Assembly: GCF_028898945.1 (NCBI RefSeq)
Contig: NZ_CP118607.1
Coordinates: forward strand, 1,350,001 to 1,414,000
Origin: Pseudomonas sp. PSKL.D1
GTDB taxonomy: Bacteria > Pseudomonadota > Gammaproteobacteria > Pseudomonadales > Pseudomonadaceae
Direction of reading: 5' to 3'
DNA length: 64,000 nucleotides
Shown here piece by piece: positions 10,960 to 19,530 of this stretch. Under the pieces are notes generated by a model. The model was not told where the DNA came from and searched no databases. It saw only the letters and a program-made list of their open reading frames with translations. Positions within the stretch are counted from its first letter, which is position 1; every line of letters starts with the position of its first letter. Position numbers and translations under genes: made by a program.

Positions 10960-12981
10960 ATGCACGAACACACCGATTCACCCTGGCACGCAGGTGAAAA
11001 ACGGCTGCAGGAGCAAGTTGGGGTTGCTGAGCGCATGGAGGCATTCGGGCGCAAGGTCATCCGTGACTACATGCCAGACCAGCACCGTACCTTCTACCAG
11101 CAGTTGCCGTTCATGGTGGCGGGCGCGGTGGATGTTGATGGCAAACCGTGGGCGACGCTGCTGGAAGGGCCAGAGGGTTTCGTCAGTTCACCTGATGCAC
11201 AACGGCTGCTGATCGATGCCCGCATCGCGAGTGAAGACCCGGCGGCGCCGGGGCTTACGGCGGGTGAAGCCATTGGCTTGCTTGGCATCGAACTGCACAC
11301 ACGGCGCCGCAACCGCCTGAACGGGCTGATCCGCAAGGTGGCAGGTGGCCAACTGGAGGTTGGCGTGCAGCAATCGTTCGGCAATTGCCCACAGTACATC
11401 CAGCTGCGGCATTACCGTCGGGTCGACGAGCCGCAGCAAGCGCGTGTCGATGCCGTGGCGCTGGATGAGACCACGGCCGCCATGATCGAACAGGCCGACA
11501 CGTTCTTCGTTGCCAGCTACGTCACCCACGCAGATGGCCAGCGTGCGGTGGACGTCTCGCACCGCGGTGGGCGGCCAGGTTTCGTCAAGGTACAGGGCAA
11601 CCGCCTGACCATTCCCGACTACGCTGGCAACCTGCATTTCAATACCTTGGGCAACCTGCTGGAAAACCCGGTGGCCGGCTTGCTGTTCGTTGATTTCAGC
11701 AGCGGCGACGTGCTGCAAGTGACCGGTGGCGCCGAGGTAGTTCTGGAAGACCCTTCGATCAAGGCCTTCGAAGGCGCTGAGCGGCTCTGGACGCTGGACA
11801 TCGAGCACGTGGTGCTGCGCCGCGCCGGGGTATCACTGCGCTGGGCCTTCGAGGAATATGCCCCCACCAGCCTGGCGACTGGCACCTGGGCCGAGGCCGA
11901 TCAACGTTTGCAACAGCGGGAACAGCAGCGCCAGTGGCAGGGCTGGCGAGTGGCACGGGTGGAGCAGGAGAGCCGGGATATCCGCTCGTTCTACCTGGAA
12001 GCGCACGTGCCGGTCAGTTTCGTGCCGGGGCAACACATACCCGTGCGTATTCCTCAGGATGGCAAAACCGCATTGGTTCGCACTTATAGCTTGTCCAGCG
12101 CGCCATCGGATGGCTTCCTGCGCATCAGTGTCAAAGCCCAAGGCCCGGCGTCACACTATCTGCACGGGCAGATTGGTGTTGGCGACCTGATTGACGTACG
12201 CATGCCCACCGGCAGCTTTACCCTCAAAGGCGAAAGCCTGCGCCCCATCGTGCTGGTGGGGGCCGGGGTGGGTATCACACCGCTGATTGCCATGCTCCGC
12301 GAGCACCTGGCCAGCGGGCAACAGCGGCGTATCCACCTGTTCCATGGCGCCCGCAGTCTGGCCGACTTGCCATTCCGCCAAGAGTTGGCAGCGTTGCAAC
12401 AAAAGGCCGGCACACAGTTGCGAGTGCACCGCTCGCTCAGCCAGCCGGAACCCGATGCCGTGCAAGGCCGAGACTTCGAATACATTGGCCGGTTGGATAT
12501 CGCGCAAATCAAGGCCGCGCTCGCCCTGGACGACTACGACTTCTACGTGTGCGGCCCGGCCAGCTTCACCCAGGACCTGTATGAAGGCTTGCGTTCGGTG
12601 AACGTGCCGGATGCACGTATCCATGCCGAAGCGTTCGGCCCCTCCACGCTGCGGCGGCACACCGATGATGATCGCCCGGTGCTGCAACAGCCCCCGGCGG
12701 CCACCGAGGCGGTGCCGGTGTACTTCGCAGGTTCCGCCAAGGAGGCGCGCTGGGCGCCGGGTGGCGGCACGTTGCTGGAGTTGGCGGAGGCGCGCGGGCT
12801 GACGCCGGAGTTCAGTTGCCGCGGTGGGTCTTGCGGCACGTGCAAAACCAAGGTGGTGAGCGGGCAGGTGCACTACCCGAACCCGCCGGCCGAGTTGCCC
12901 GAAAGCGGTACTGCGCTGATTTGCTGCGCAGTGCCGGCGCTGGTGGAAGAAGGAGGGCAGGCGCTGGTGCTGGAGTTATGA
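10960..12981 (+). CDS. Three-module flavo-iron-sulfur oxidoreductase (FMN split barrel + ferredoxin reductase + 2Fe-2S)
   Basis: A 673-residue fusion. Residues about 40-290 resemble the pyridoxamine-phosphate-oxidase-like FMN split barrel (PFMVAGAVDVDGKPWATLL, later GNLHFNTLGNLLENPVAGLLF). Residues about 330-570 form a ferredoxin-NADP reductase unit, with the FAD motif RTYSLSS and the NAD(P)-binding GAGVGITPLIAML. The C-terminus is a plant-type 2Fe-2S ferredoxin with Cys620, Cys625, Cys628 and a final Cys at 655/656. It would pass electrons from NAD(P)H through FAD and the cluster. The role of the N-terminal module is unknown. The ATG at 10960 follows TGAGGA. It is followed by a same-strand LysR gene. 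Confidence 0.85.
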   Translation: MHEHTDSPWHAGEKRLQEQVGVAERMEAFGRKVIRDYMPDQHRTFYQQLPFMVAGAVDVDGKPWATLLEGPEGFVSSPDAQRLLIDARIASEDPAAPGLTAGEAIGLLGIELHTRRRNRLNGLIRKVAGGQLEVGVQQSFGNCPQYIQLRHYRRVDEPQQARVDAVALDETTAAMIEQADTFFVASYVTHADGQRAVDVSHRGGRPGFVKVQGNRLTIPDYAGNLHFNTLGNLLENPVAGLLFVDFSSGDVLQVTGGAEVVLEDPSIKAFEGAERLWTLDIEHVVLRRAGVSLRWAFEEYAPTSLATGTWAEADQRLQQREQQRQWQGWRVARVEQESRDIRSFYLEAHVPVSFVPGQHIPVRIPQDGKTALVRTYSLSSAPSDGFLRISVKAQGPASHYLHGQIGVGDLIDVRMPTGSFTLKGESLRPIVLVGAGVGITPLIAMLREHLASGQQRRIHLFHGARSLADLPFRQELAALQQKAGTQLRVHRSLSQPEPDAVQGRDFEYIGRLDIAQIKAALALDDYDFYVCGPASFTQDLYEGLRSVNVPDARIHAEAFGPSTLRRHTDDDRPVLQQPPAATEAVPVYFAGSAKEARWAPGGGTLLELAEARGLTPEFSCRGGSCGTCKTKVVSGQVHYPNPPAELPESGTALICCAVPALVEEGGQALVLEL

Positions 12982-13033
12982 TGCGGGCTGGGCACAGCCC
13001 GCACATCCTTCCAACCCAACCCCAGGACCCGGC

Positions 13034-13930
13034 ATGGACCAGATCCACCTGATGAAGGTTTTCGTCGCGGTCGGCGAGCTGGAAAGCTTCGCCGCCGCTG
13101 CGCGTCATTTGAACATCTCGCCTGCCGCCGTTACCCGCGCCATCTGCGCCCTGGAGGACCAGCTCGGCATCAAACTGCTACTGCGCACCACCCGCAGCGT
13201 GCGCCTTACCGAAGCCGGCAACCGCTACCTGGAAGACACCCGCCATATCCTTGCCAGCATCGTTGAAGCCAACGAAGCGGCTGCCGGCATCAACGCCAAC
13301 CCCAAGGGCGAGCTGGCGGTGACTGCGCCGATCCTGTTCGGCAAGAAGTTCGTCATGCCCTGCATCGTGCGGTATCTGCAGCAGTACCCGGACGTGGATG
13401 TGTCGGCCTACTTCCTGGACCGCATCGTCAACATGGTCGAGGAGGGCATGGACGTGGCGGTGCGCATCGGCCCACTGCCCGATTCGGGTTTGAAGGCGTT
13501 GCGGGTTGGCAAGGTGCGGCGCATGTTGTGCGCATCACCCGATTACCTGGCCCGCAACGGCATACCCCGGCACCCGTCGGACCTCACCGAGCACGCCGTG
13601 ATCGCCACCACCAACCTGTCACCACGCGCTGGCTGGCGCTTTGGTATTGCCGATGAACCTACGACCGTACGCATGAAACCCCGGCTGACGGTGACCAGTA
13701 ACGACGGTGCGATTGCCGCAGCCGTGGGTGGCCTGGGCATCGCCCGGCTGTTGTCGTATCAGGTGGTGGATGAGGTCGCCAACGGCCAGCTGCAGGTCAT
13801 CCTGGCCGAGTACGAAGAGGCGCCCTGGCCAATCCACGTGCTGCACCGCGAGAGCAAGTATGGTTCGGCCAAGGTGCGGGCGTTTGTCGACATGCTGGCG
13901 CAGCAGTTGCGGGCTCAGCAGTTGGACTGA
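13034..13930 (+). CDS. LysR-family transcriptional regulator
   Basis: A 298-residue regulator. The N-terminal winged helix-turn-helix (MDQIHLMKVFVAVGELESFA, then ISPAAVTRAICALEDQLGIKLLLRTTRSVRLTEAG) is followed by a type-2 periplasmic-binding-like effector domain of the CrgA/DhcR-like subgroup (TAPILFGKKFVMPCI, DVAVRIGPLPDSGL). It begins 52 bases after the flavo-iron-sulfur gene on the same strand and may control the GST unit. Its 3' end overlaps the convergent mutarotase gene by 16 bases. Confidence 0.88.
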   Translation: MDQIHLMKVFVAVGELESFAAAARHLNISPAAVTRAICALEDQLGIKLLLRTTRSVRLTEAGNRYLEDTRHILASIVEANEAAAGINANPKGELAVTAPILFGKKFVMPCIVRYLQQYPDVDVSAYFLDRIVNMVEEGMDVAVRIGPLPDSGLKALRVGKVRRMLCASPDYLARNGIPRHPSDLTEHAVIATTNLSPRAGWRFGIADEPTTVRMKPRLTVTSNDGAIAAAVGGLGIARLLSYQVVDEVANGQLQVILAEYEEAPWPIHVLHRESKYGSAKVRAFVDMLAQQLRAQQLD

Positions 13931-14781
13931 TAGCGCATGCTGAAGCGCAGGTGCAGTGTTTCCTCCCTGTGCATCAACCGCAAGCCCGGCCGCCCTGGCA
14001 GATGGTGGGCGTTGATCGGGTGGCTGACCGGCTCGAAACAGAAAAACGGCTGCCCTTGCGGGCAAAACAGCAGGTAATGCTCGGCACCACTGGCATGGCA
14101 ATGCAACGCGTAACCCGGCTGTTGGATGATGCAGCCGCCCGCCCAGCCGCTGAAGGCGTGGTCGACGGTTTGGGGCGGCAAGCCCTTTTGCTCATCGAAA
14201 CGCCAAGGGGCTGGAATGTCTGCCAGCCGTGACGGCAACTGCCCTTCATCACCCACCCACACGCGGTGCGCCGCCACCTGTAGCTGCGTGTCGGTATAGC
14301 GCGGGAAGTAAGGGTGAAAGCCCACGCCATGCCACATGGGCCGGGCATCCAGATGCGTCACGTGCAGGTCCAGGCTCAGGCAGCCCTCGTGCAACTGCAC
14401 ATCGAGGGTCGCCCGATAGGCGAATGGCACCTGGCTGTGCAAGCTCAGCCGTGCGCGCCGTTGGCTGTGGTGCTCCACCTGCCAGGGTTGTTGCCAGGCA
14501 CTGCCGTGTATCGGGTAGGGGTCGTGGTCGGTGTTGGGCGGTAACGCCAGCCAACCCTCCGGGCCGGCAATGCCACCTTCGGCAATGCGGTTGGACCACG
14601 GCACCAAGGGGTAGCAACCCAGGCGGCGCGGGCTGCCGGTGGCCAGGGCCGCCTGGTCGGCAGGGCGCAGCAAGGGCTGGCCCGTTGCACGCACTTGCCA
14701 GTTGGCCAGGCTGGCGCCCAGTGTGGGGGCAATTTCCAGCTGGGTCAGGTGGTCTTGCAATTGCAGCAACGGCACAGCCAT
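13915..14781 (-). CDS. Aldose 1-epimerase (mutarotase) family protein
   Basis: A 288-residue galactose-mutarotase-like protein that would interconvert sugar anomers. Visible motifs are GCYPLVPWSNRIAEG, NTDHDPYPIHGSAW with the catalytic-region His, and the conserved WHGVGFHPYFPR; the base Glu is probably in FCFEPVSHPINAHH. The ATG at 14781 has AGGAG at good spacing; the TTG just before it is too close. It is the last gene of the hexuronate operon, 12 bases after dctM. The presumed substrate is a uronate anomer (inference from context). Confidence 0.82.
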   Translation of the reverse strand: MAVPLLQLQDHLTQLEIAPTLGASLANWQVRATGQPLLRPADQAALATGSPRRLGCYPLVPWSNRIAEGGIAGPEGWLALPPNTDHDPYPIHGSAWQQPWQVEHHSQRRARLSLHSQVPFAYRATLDVQLHEGCLSLDLHVTHLDARPMWHGVGFHPYFPRYTDTQLQVAAHRVWVGDEGQLPSRLADIPAPWRFDEQKGLPPQTVDHAFSGWAGGCIIQQPGYALHCHASGAEHYLLFCPQGQPFFCFEPVSHPINAHHLPGRPGLRLMHREETLHLRFSMRYQSNC

Positions 14782-14793
14782 CAACGCCTCTCC

Positions 14794-16074
14794 TTACAAC
14801 ACGACACTCGGCAGCCACAGGGAAATGGCCGGGATATAGGTTACGGCCATCAGCACCATGAACAGCGCCAGGTAGAACGGCAGCAGCGCCTTCACCGTGG
14901 CCTCGATGCTGACCTTGCCAATGGCCGAGCCGACGAACAGTACCGCGCCCACTGGCGGGGTGATCAGGCCGATGCCGAGGTTGACCAGCATGATCATGCC
15001 AAAGTGCACCGGGTCCACACCGATACCGGTAATCACCGGCATCAGGATCGGCGTCAGGATCAGGATCAGCGGCGCCATGTCCATCACCGTGCCCAGCAGC
15101 AGGAGCATGAAGTTGATGCACATGAGGATCACGTAGCGGTTATCCGACAGCGTCAGGAACGCGGTGGTGATCTTCGACGGGATCTGCATCAGCGTCATCA
15201 CGTAGCCGAAGCTGGCGGCAAAGCCGATCAGAATCATCACGATGGAAATGGTACGCACCGTGCGGTGCATCAGCTTGGGCAGGTCGCGCCATTTGTAGTC
15301 GCGGTAGATGAACATGGTCACGAAGAACGACCACACCACGGCCACCGCCGCGGACTCGGTGGCCGTGAACACGCCCGAGAGAATACCGCCCAGAATGATC
15401 ACCATGGCCATGAGGCCCCACAGTGCCTCACCGGCGATCTTCAGTGCCTGGCGCAGCGGGATGACCTCGCCCTTGGGGTAGTTGCGCTTTTTCGCAAAGA
15501 TCAGGCACAGGCCCATCATCACGGCGCTCAGCAGCAGCCCGGGCATCACCCCGGCCATGAACAGCGAGGCGATCGACACCGTGCCGCCCGCGGCCAGCGA
15601 GTACAGCACCGAGTTGTGGCTTGGCGGAGTCAGCAGCGCCTGCACCGAGCCGCTGACGGTTACCGCCGTGGAGAAGTCGCGCGGGTAGCCTTTGCGCTCC
15701 ATCTCGGGGATCAGCACCGAACCCACCGAGGCAGTATCGGCAACCGATGAGCCGGAAATGGCGCCAAAGAAGGTCGAAGCGGTGATGTTGACCAGCGACA
15801 GGCCGCCGCGCACGAAGCCCACCAGCACCCCGGCGAACGCCACCAGCCGGCGCGACATGCCGCCTTCGGCCATGATCGCACCGGCCAGCACGAAGAACGG
15901 GATCGCCAGCAGCGAAAACTTGTTCACCCCGCTGGCCACCTGGATCATCATCGCCTGCAGCGGGATGTCGATCCACCAGGCGCCGATCAGTGCAGCCAGG
16001 CCCAACGCATAGGCCACCGGCATGCCGATGAGGATCAGCAGGATGAAACTGCCGAGCAGAATCAGGGCATCCAT
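14794..16074 (-). CDS. TRAP transporter large permease subunit (DctM-like)
   Basis: A 426-residue integral membrane protein with about 12 hydrophobic segments. It carries TRAP-M signatures: NKFSLLAIPFFVLAGAIMAEGG, the ASTFFGAISGSSVADTASVGS helical hairpin, and IGLITPPVGAVLFVGSAIG. It forms the ion-driven channel with the small subunit. Its ATG follows directly on the dctQ stop (TAA-ATG), so the two are translationally coupled. Context points to hexuronate uptake. Confidence 0.93.
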   Translation of the reverse strand: MDALILLGSFILLILIGMPVAYALGLAALIGAWWIDIPLQAMMIQVASGVNKFSLLAIPFFVLAGAIMAEGGMSRRLVAFAGVLVGFVRGGLSLVNITASTFFGAISGSSVADTASVGSVLIPEMERKGYPRDFSTAVTVSGSVQALLTPPSHNSVLYSLAAGGTVSIASLFMAGVMPGLLLSAVMMGLCLIFAKKRNYPKGEVIPLRQALKIAGEALWGLMAMVIILGGILSGVFTATESAAVAVVWSFFVTMFIYRDYKWRDLPKLMHRTVRTISIVMILIGFAASFGYVMTLMQIPSKITTAFLTLSDNRYVILMCINFMLLLLGTVMDMAPLILILTPILMPVITGIGVDPVHFGMIMLVNLGIGLITPPVGAVLFVGSAIGKVSIEATVKALLPFYLALFMVLMAVTYIPAISLWLPSVVL

Positions 16075-16602
16075 TTATGCGGCTCCTTCGTTTTCTTCAA
16101 CCAGGTCGAAGCGCACCACCGGGCGGTTGCTTTGGTCGCCCAGCATGAGTTTTTCCAGCACGAAGATCAGGGTCAGTACGCCGCCGACAGGGATCGGCGC
16201 GTAGGTCATGCCCACCCGCACCCCCGGCAGCGATGCCAGAAACTGGTTCCAGGTAGTCATGCACAGCTTGGTGCCGTACCAGGTCATGAACACGCACACG
16301 CACACCATCAGCAGTTGCACCAGCGTCGCCGCTGCGCTGCGCAGGGCGGGTGGCAAGCGGTCAGTGACCATCGCCACGGCCATGTGCGCACCGGCGCGGT
16401 AGCTGGCGGCGGCGCCGACGAAGGTGAACACCACCATCAGCAGGATGGCCACAGGCTCTGGCCAACTGGAGCCGGTGCCGAGCACGTAGCGGGCAAAGAT
16501 GCCCCAGGGGATGATCAGCGACATGGTCAGCACCGACAGGCCGGCCACCCAGATGCAGGCGCGGTACAGCGCGTCGTTGAAGTGCAGAAAGGTATTTTTC
16601 AT
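16075..16602 (-). CDS. TRAP transporter small permease subunit (DctQ-like)
   Basis: A protein of about 175 residues with four membrane helices and the DctQ motif GIFARYVLGTGSSWPEPVAILL followed by FVGAAASYRAGAHMAV. It joins DctM to form the membrane complex. Starts at 16611 (GTG), 16608 (ATG) and 16602 (ATG) are all possible; none has a strong ribosome site. I chose MKNTFLHFNDALY as most family-like. The gap to dctP is about 67 bases. Confidence 0.88.
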   Translation of the reverse strand: MKNTFLHFNDALYRACIWVAGLSVLTMSLIIPWGIFARYVLGTGSSWPEPVAILLMVVFTFVGAAASYRAGAHMAVAMVTDRLPPALRSAAATLVQLLMVCVCVFMTWYGTKLCMTTWNQFLASLPGVRVGMTYAPIPVGGVLTLIFVLEKLMLGDQSNRPVVRFDLVEENEGAA

Positions 16603-16669
16603 AGGCATCACCGAAGCTGCAGGGCGGCGGGGGCCGCGCTGCAGGCGTCATCAGGGAACGGGGCCGGGG

Positions 16670-17641
16670 TTACTGGACGTCGGCGATACGTTTCATCAGG
16701 TCGGCATACTGCGCGCCGTACTTCTCACGTACCGGGGCGGTGGCGTCGAAGAAGGGCTTCTTGTCGACGGCAATGAATTCCACGCCGGCTGCCTTGAGCT
16801 TTTCTTCGCTGGCGCTGGACTTGGCGTCCCACAGGGCGCGCTCTTCCATCTGTGCCTCGCGGGCTGCGGTTTTCACCAGCTCCTGCTGCTCGGGGGTAAG
16901 CTTGTTCCAGGTGGTCTTGGACATCACCACCGGCTCCGGCAAGATCAGGTGGCCGGTGAGGGTGTAATACTTGGCGTTCTGGAAGTGGTTGTGCTCAAGC
17001 AGGGTCGGCGGGTTGTTTTCGGCACCGTCGATCACGCCGGTTTGCAGGGCGCTGAAAATTTCGCCGGTGTCCATGGCGATGCCGTTGCCGCCCATGGCGT
17101 TCATCATGTCGATGAACACCGGGTTGCCCTGTACGCGAATCTTCATGCCTTTGAGGTCGTCGATGCTGCGCACCGGGTGCTTGGTGTACAGGTTGCGGGT
17201 GCCGCCATCCATCCAGGCCAGGGCCACCAGGTTGAATTCGGAGTTGGTGATTTTGTCGAGGATTTCCTGGCCGATCGGGCCATCGATGACCTTGCGCATG
17301 TGGTCATGGTCACGGAATACGAACGGCATGTTGAACACGTTCACATCCGGCACCACCGGGCCGACGATCCCAAGGCTCACTCGGGTCATTTGCACGGCGC
17401 CGATCTGCGCCTGTTCGATCACTTCCTTTTCCGAGCCGAGCACACCACCGGGGAACATCTTGAAGGTGATTTCGCCCTTGCTGGCAGCTTCGAGCTTTTT
17501 GCCCATGTTCTGCTCGGCGACCACGGTCGGGTAGCCGGCCGGGTGGATTTCGGCGAACTTGATATCCAGGGCCGAGGCGCTCAGTGGGAGGCTGCAGGCG
17601 AACGGGAGTACGGCAAGGAGCAGCTTGCGTTTGAAGGTCAT
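16670..17641 (-). CDS. TRAP transporter periplasmic solute-binding protein (DctP-like)
   Basis: A 323-residue periplasmic protein with signal peptide MTFKRKLLLAVLPFACSLPL ending ASA-LDIKFAE. Family marks include FPGGVLGSEKEVIEQAQIGAVQM, VFNMPFVFRD and GMKIRVQGNPV; the Arg in that last motif salt-bridges the ligand carboxylate in TRAP binding proteins. GAENNPPTLLEHNHF is typical of the sugar-acid/uronate branch. It sits between the lactonase gene and dctQ in the hexuronate operon, so glucuronate or galacturonate is the likely ligand (inference). Confidence 0.92.
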   Translation of the reverse strand: MTFKRKLLLAVLPFACSLPLSASALDIKFAEIHPAGYPTVVAEQNMGKKLEAASKGEITFKMFPGGVLGSEKEVIEQAQIGAVQMTRVSLGIVGPVVPDVNVFNMPFVFRDHDHMRKVIDGPIGQEILDKITNSEFNLVALAWMDGGTRNLYTKHPVRSIDDLKGMKIRVQGNPVFIDMMNAMGGNGIAMDTGEIFSALQTGVIDGAENNPPTLLEHNHFQNAKYYTLTGHLILPEPVVMSKTTWNKLTPEQQELVKTAAREAQMEERALWDAKSSASEEKLKAAGVEFIAVDKKPFFDATAPVREKYGAQYADLMKRIADVQ

Positions 17642-17698
17642 GGTGAAACTCCGTGGTTTTTATTATCCGGTTTCGTGTGTGTGTCGGGGGTTGAGCGG

Positions 17699-18571
17699 TC
17701 AGCCGCGCCAGGCAGGTTCCTCCAGTCCTTTTACGCCGGGGCGCAGGGCAAACACCCCGCCGGCCAGCGGCTGGTCGGCAAGGTCGCCGGCAGGGCGGAT
17801 GGAGGTGACGAACAGGGTGTCCAGGTTGGCGCCGCCGAAGGCGCACATGGCGGGCTTTTTGACTGGCACGCTCAAGGAGCGGTCCAGGCGCCCGTCGGGG
17901 GTGAAACGGTGAATTTGCCCAGCGTCGTTGCCGCAGATCCAGTAGCAGCCGTCCGCGTCGACAGCGGCGCCGTCCGGCCGGCCGGGGTACGCGCGCATGT
18001 CCACGAACAACCGCTGGTTGTAGGGGGTGCCGCTGTCGGTGTCGTAGTCGAAGGCCCAGATCTTTTGCACGTTGGGGTGTGAATCGGACAGGTACATGCG
18101 CGTGCCGTCCGGGCTGAAGGCCAGGCCATTGGGCACGATCATGTCCTTGAGCTGCTGATGCAGCACGCCTTCGCCATCCACACGGTACAGCGCACCCACA
18201 TGGGCGCCTTGCTGCATGTCCATCAGCATGGTGCCGGCCCAGAAGCGGCCCTGGCGGTCGCAACGGCCATCGTTGAAACGCATCTCGGCCTGGGCATGTT
18301 CGACCGGGCACAGGCGGCTGCTGGCCAGGCGCCCGTCAGGCCGTGTTTGCAACTGGAAGATGCCGCTTTCCATGCCAGCTAGCCAGCCGTGCTCGGTACG
18401 GGCAATGCAGGCGAGTGCTTCGTTGCCTTGCCACACCTGGTGCTGGCCGTCCTGCCAGCGGTGCAGTTGGCCTGCCGGGATATCGACCCAGTACAGGGCC
18501 TGCTCGGCCACATGCCACACCGGGCTCTCGCCGGTGGCGTTGCGGGCATCGACGATCAATTCACATTGCAT
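17699..18571 (-). CDS. SMP-30/gluconolactonase-family sugar lactonase
   Basis: A 290-residue six-bladed beta-propeller with the metal ligands Glu15 (TGESPVW), Asn148 (VPNGLAFSPDG) and Asp200 (RPDGAAVD), plus substrate-side Asn100 (MRFNDGRCD). It lies directly after uronate dehydrogenase (24 bases). It would open the aldaro-lactone produced by that enzyme to glucarate or galactarate. The specific lactone is inferred from context; cytoplasmic, since no signal peptide is visible. Confidence 0.88.
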   Translation of the reverse strand: MQCELIVDARNATGESPVWHVAEQALYWVDIPAGQLHRWQDGQHQVWQGNEALACIARTEHGWLAGMESGIFQLQTRPDGRLASSRLCPVEHAQAEMRFNDGRCDRQGRFWAGTMLMDMQQGAHVGALYRVDGEGVLHQQLKDMIVPNGLAFSPDGTRMYLSDSHPNVQKIWAFDYDTDSGTPYNQRLFVDMRAYPGRPDGAAVDADGCYWICGNDAGQIHRFTPDGRLDRSLSVPVKKPAMCAFGGANLDTLFVTSIRPAGDLADQPLAGGVFALRPGVKGLEEPAWRG

Positions 18572-18595
18572 GGCGGACCTCCTTGGCCCTTGGCG

Positions 18596-19402
18596 TCAGT
18601 TGAACGGCCCGGCGGCGACGAACGCCCCGCCCTGGTAGACCATGCTGGGGTCGTCGGCAGCGGGGGCAGGCTGCGCCTCGACGGCAGGGCGGAAGCGCTC
18701 GGAGCTGTCCTTGGGAGCGAAGCCCAGGTGGGCGGCGTAGCGGTTGTCCCACCACTGGGTGAGATTGGCGGAGGCACCGTAGACCACGGTGTGGCCGACG
18801 TCGGCGGTGTACAGGCTGCGCTCGATCAGCTGGGTCAGGTCGTCGTAGCTCAGCCAGCTGGCGAGCATGCGGCGGTTTTGCGGTTCGGGGAACGAGGAGC
18901 CGATGCGGATGCTGACGGTCTCGATGCCGTAGCGGTCGAAGTAGAAGCTGGCCATGTCCTCGCCGTAGCTTTTCGACAGGCCGTAATAGCTGTCGGGGCG
19001 GCGCAGGGCGTGGGCGTCGATCTGCTCATCCTGGCGGTAGAAGCCGATCACATGGTTGGAGCTGGCAAAGATGATGCGCTTTACCCCGTGCTGGCGGGCC
19101 GCTTCATAAATGTGGAATACGCCGCAGATGTTGGGGCCGAGGATGTCCTCGAACGAATGCTCGGTCGACACGCCACCAAAGTGCAGGATGGCGTCGACAC
19201 CTTCGACCAGCGCATGCACTGCGGCCTTGTCGGCCAGGTCGCAGGTGACGACTTCCTCATGGGGGCCTGCAGCAGGGGCCATGGGTGCGATGTCGGAAAG
19301 GCGCAGGACTTCGGCGTACCCCTTCAGGCGTTCGCGAAGCACCTTGCCCAGGCCGCCTGCGGCTCCGGTGAGCAGCAGGCGATTGAACGGTGTGGTAGTC
19401 AT
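18596..19402 (-). CDS. udh: Uronate dehydrogenase
   Basis: A 268-residue extended short-chain dehydrogenase that oxidises the C1 of D-glucuronate or D-galacturonate with NAD+ to the aldaro-lactone. It shows the Rossmann motif LLTGAAGGLGK (10-20), then ILHFGGVSTEHSFEDILGPN and the catalytic Tyr140-x3-Lys144 (SYYGLSKSYGED). SSNHVIGFY matches known uronate dehydrogenases. It is followed by the lactonase and TRAP genes. A GntR-type half-palindrome lies about 32 bases before its start. Confidence 0.92.
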   Translation of the reverse strand: MTTTPFNRLLLTGAAGGLGKVLRERLKGYAEVLRLSDIAPMAPAAGPHEEVVTCDLADKAAVHALVEGVDAILHFGGVSTEHSFEDILGPNICGVFHIYEAARQHGVKRIIFASSNHVIGFYRQDEQIDAHALRRPDSYYGLSKSYGEDMASFYFDRYGIETVSIRIGSSFPEPQNRRMLASWLSYDDLTQLIERSLYTADVGHTVVYGASANLTQWWDNRYAAHLGFAPKDSSERFRPAVEAQPAPAADDPSMVYQGGAFVAAGPFN

Positions 19403-19433
19403 GGCAAGCTCGTTTTTTGTTGATTGTTGTAAG

Positions 19434-19444
19434 TTGTCGTATGA
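19434..19444. promoter_or_regulatory. GntR(FadR)-type operator candidate upstream of udh
   Basis: TTGTCGTATGA fits the FadR-subfamily consensus TNGTNNNACNA with one mismatch. It lies 32 bases before the udh ATG and shares TTGTCGTA with the site before the porin gene. Confidence 0.5.
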
Positions 19445-19530
19445 CCGTGCTGAATAGTGGTAGCCGGGTCGGGTACTGTCAATGTCGGGTTGCTGGCTTT
19501 TTTGTCACGGGCTCGTGACAGATGCTGCGT

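Noticed and set aside
13034..13930. LysR protein as regulator of the uronate operon
   Set aside because: It is convergent with that operon and lies at its far end from the promoter; the operators found there are of GntR type.
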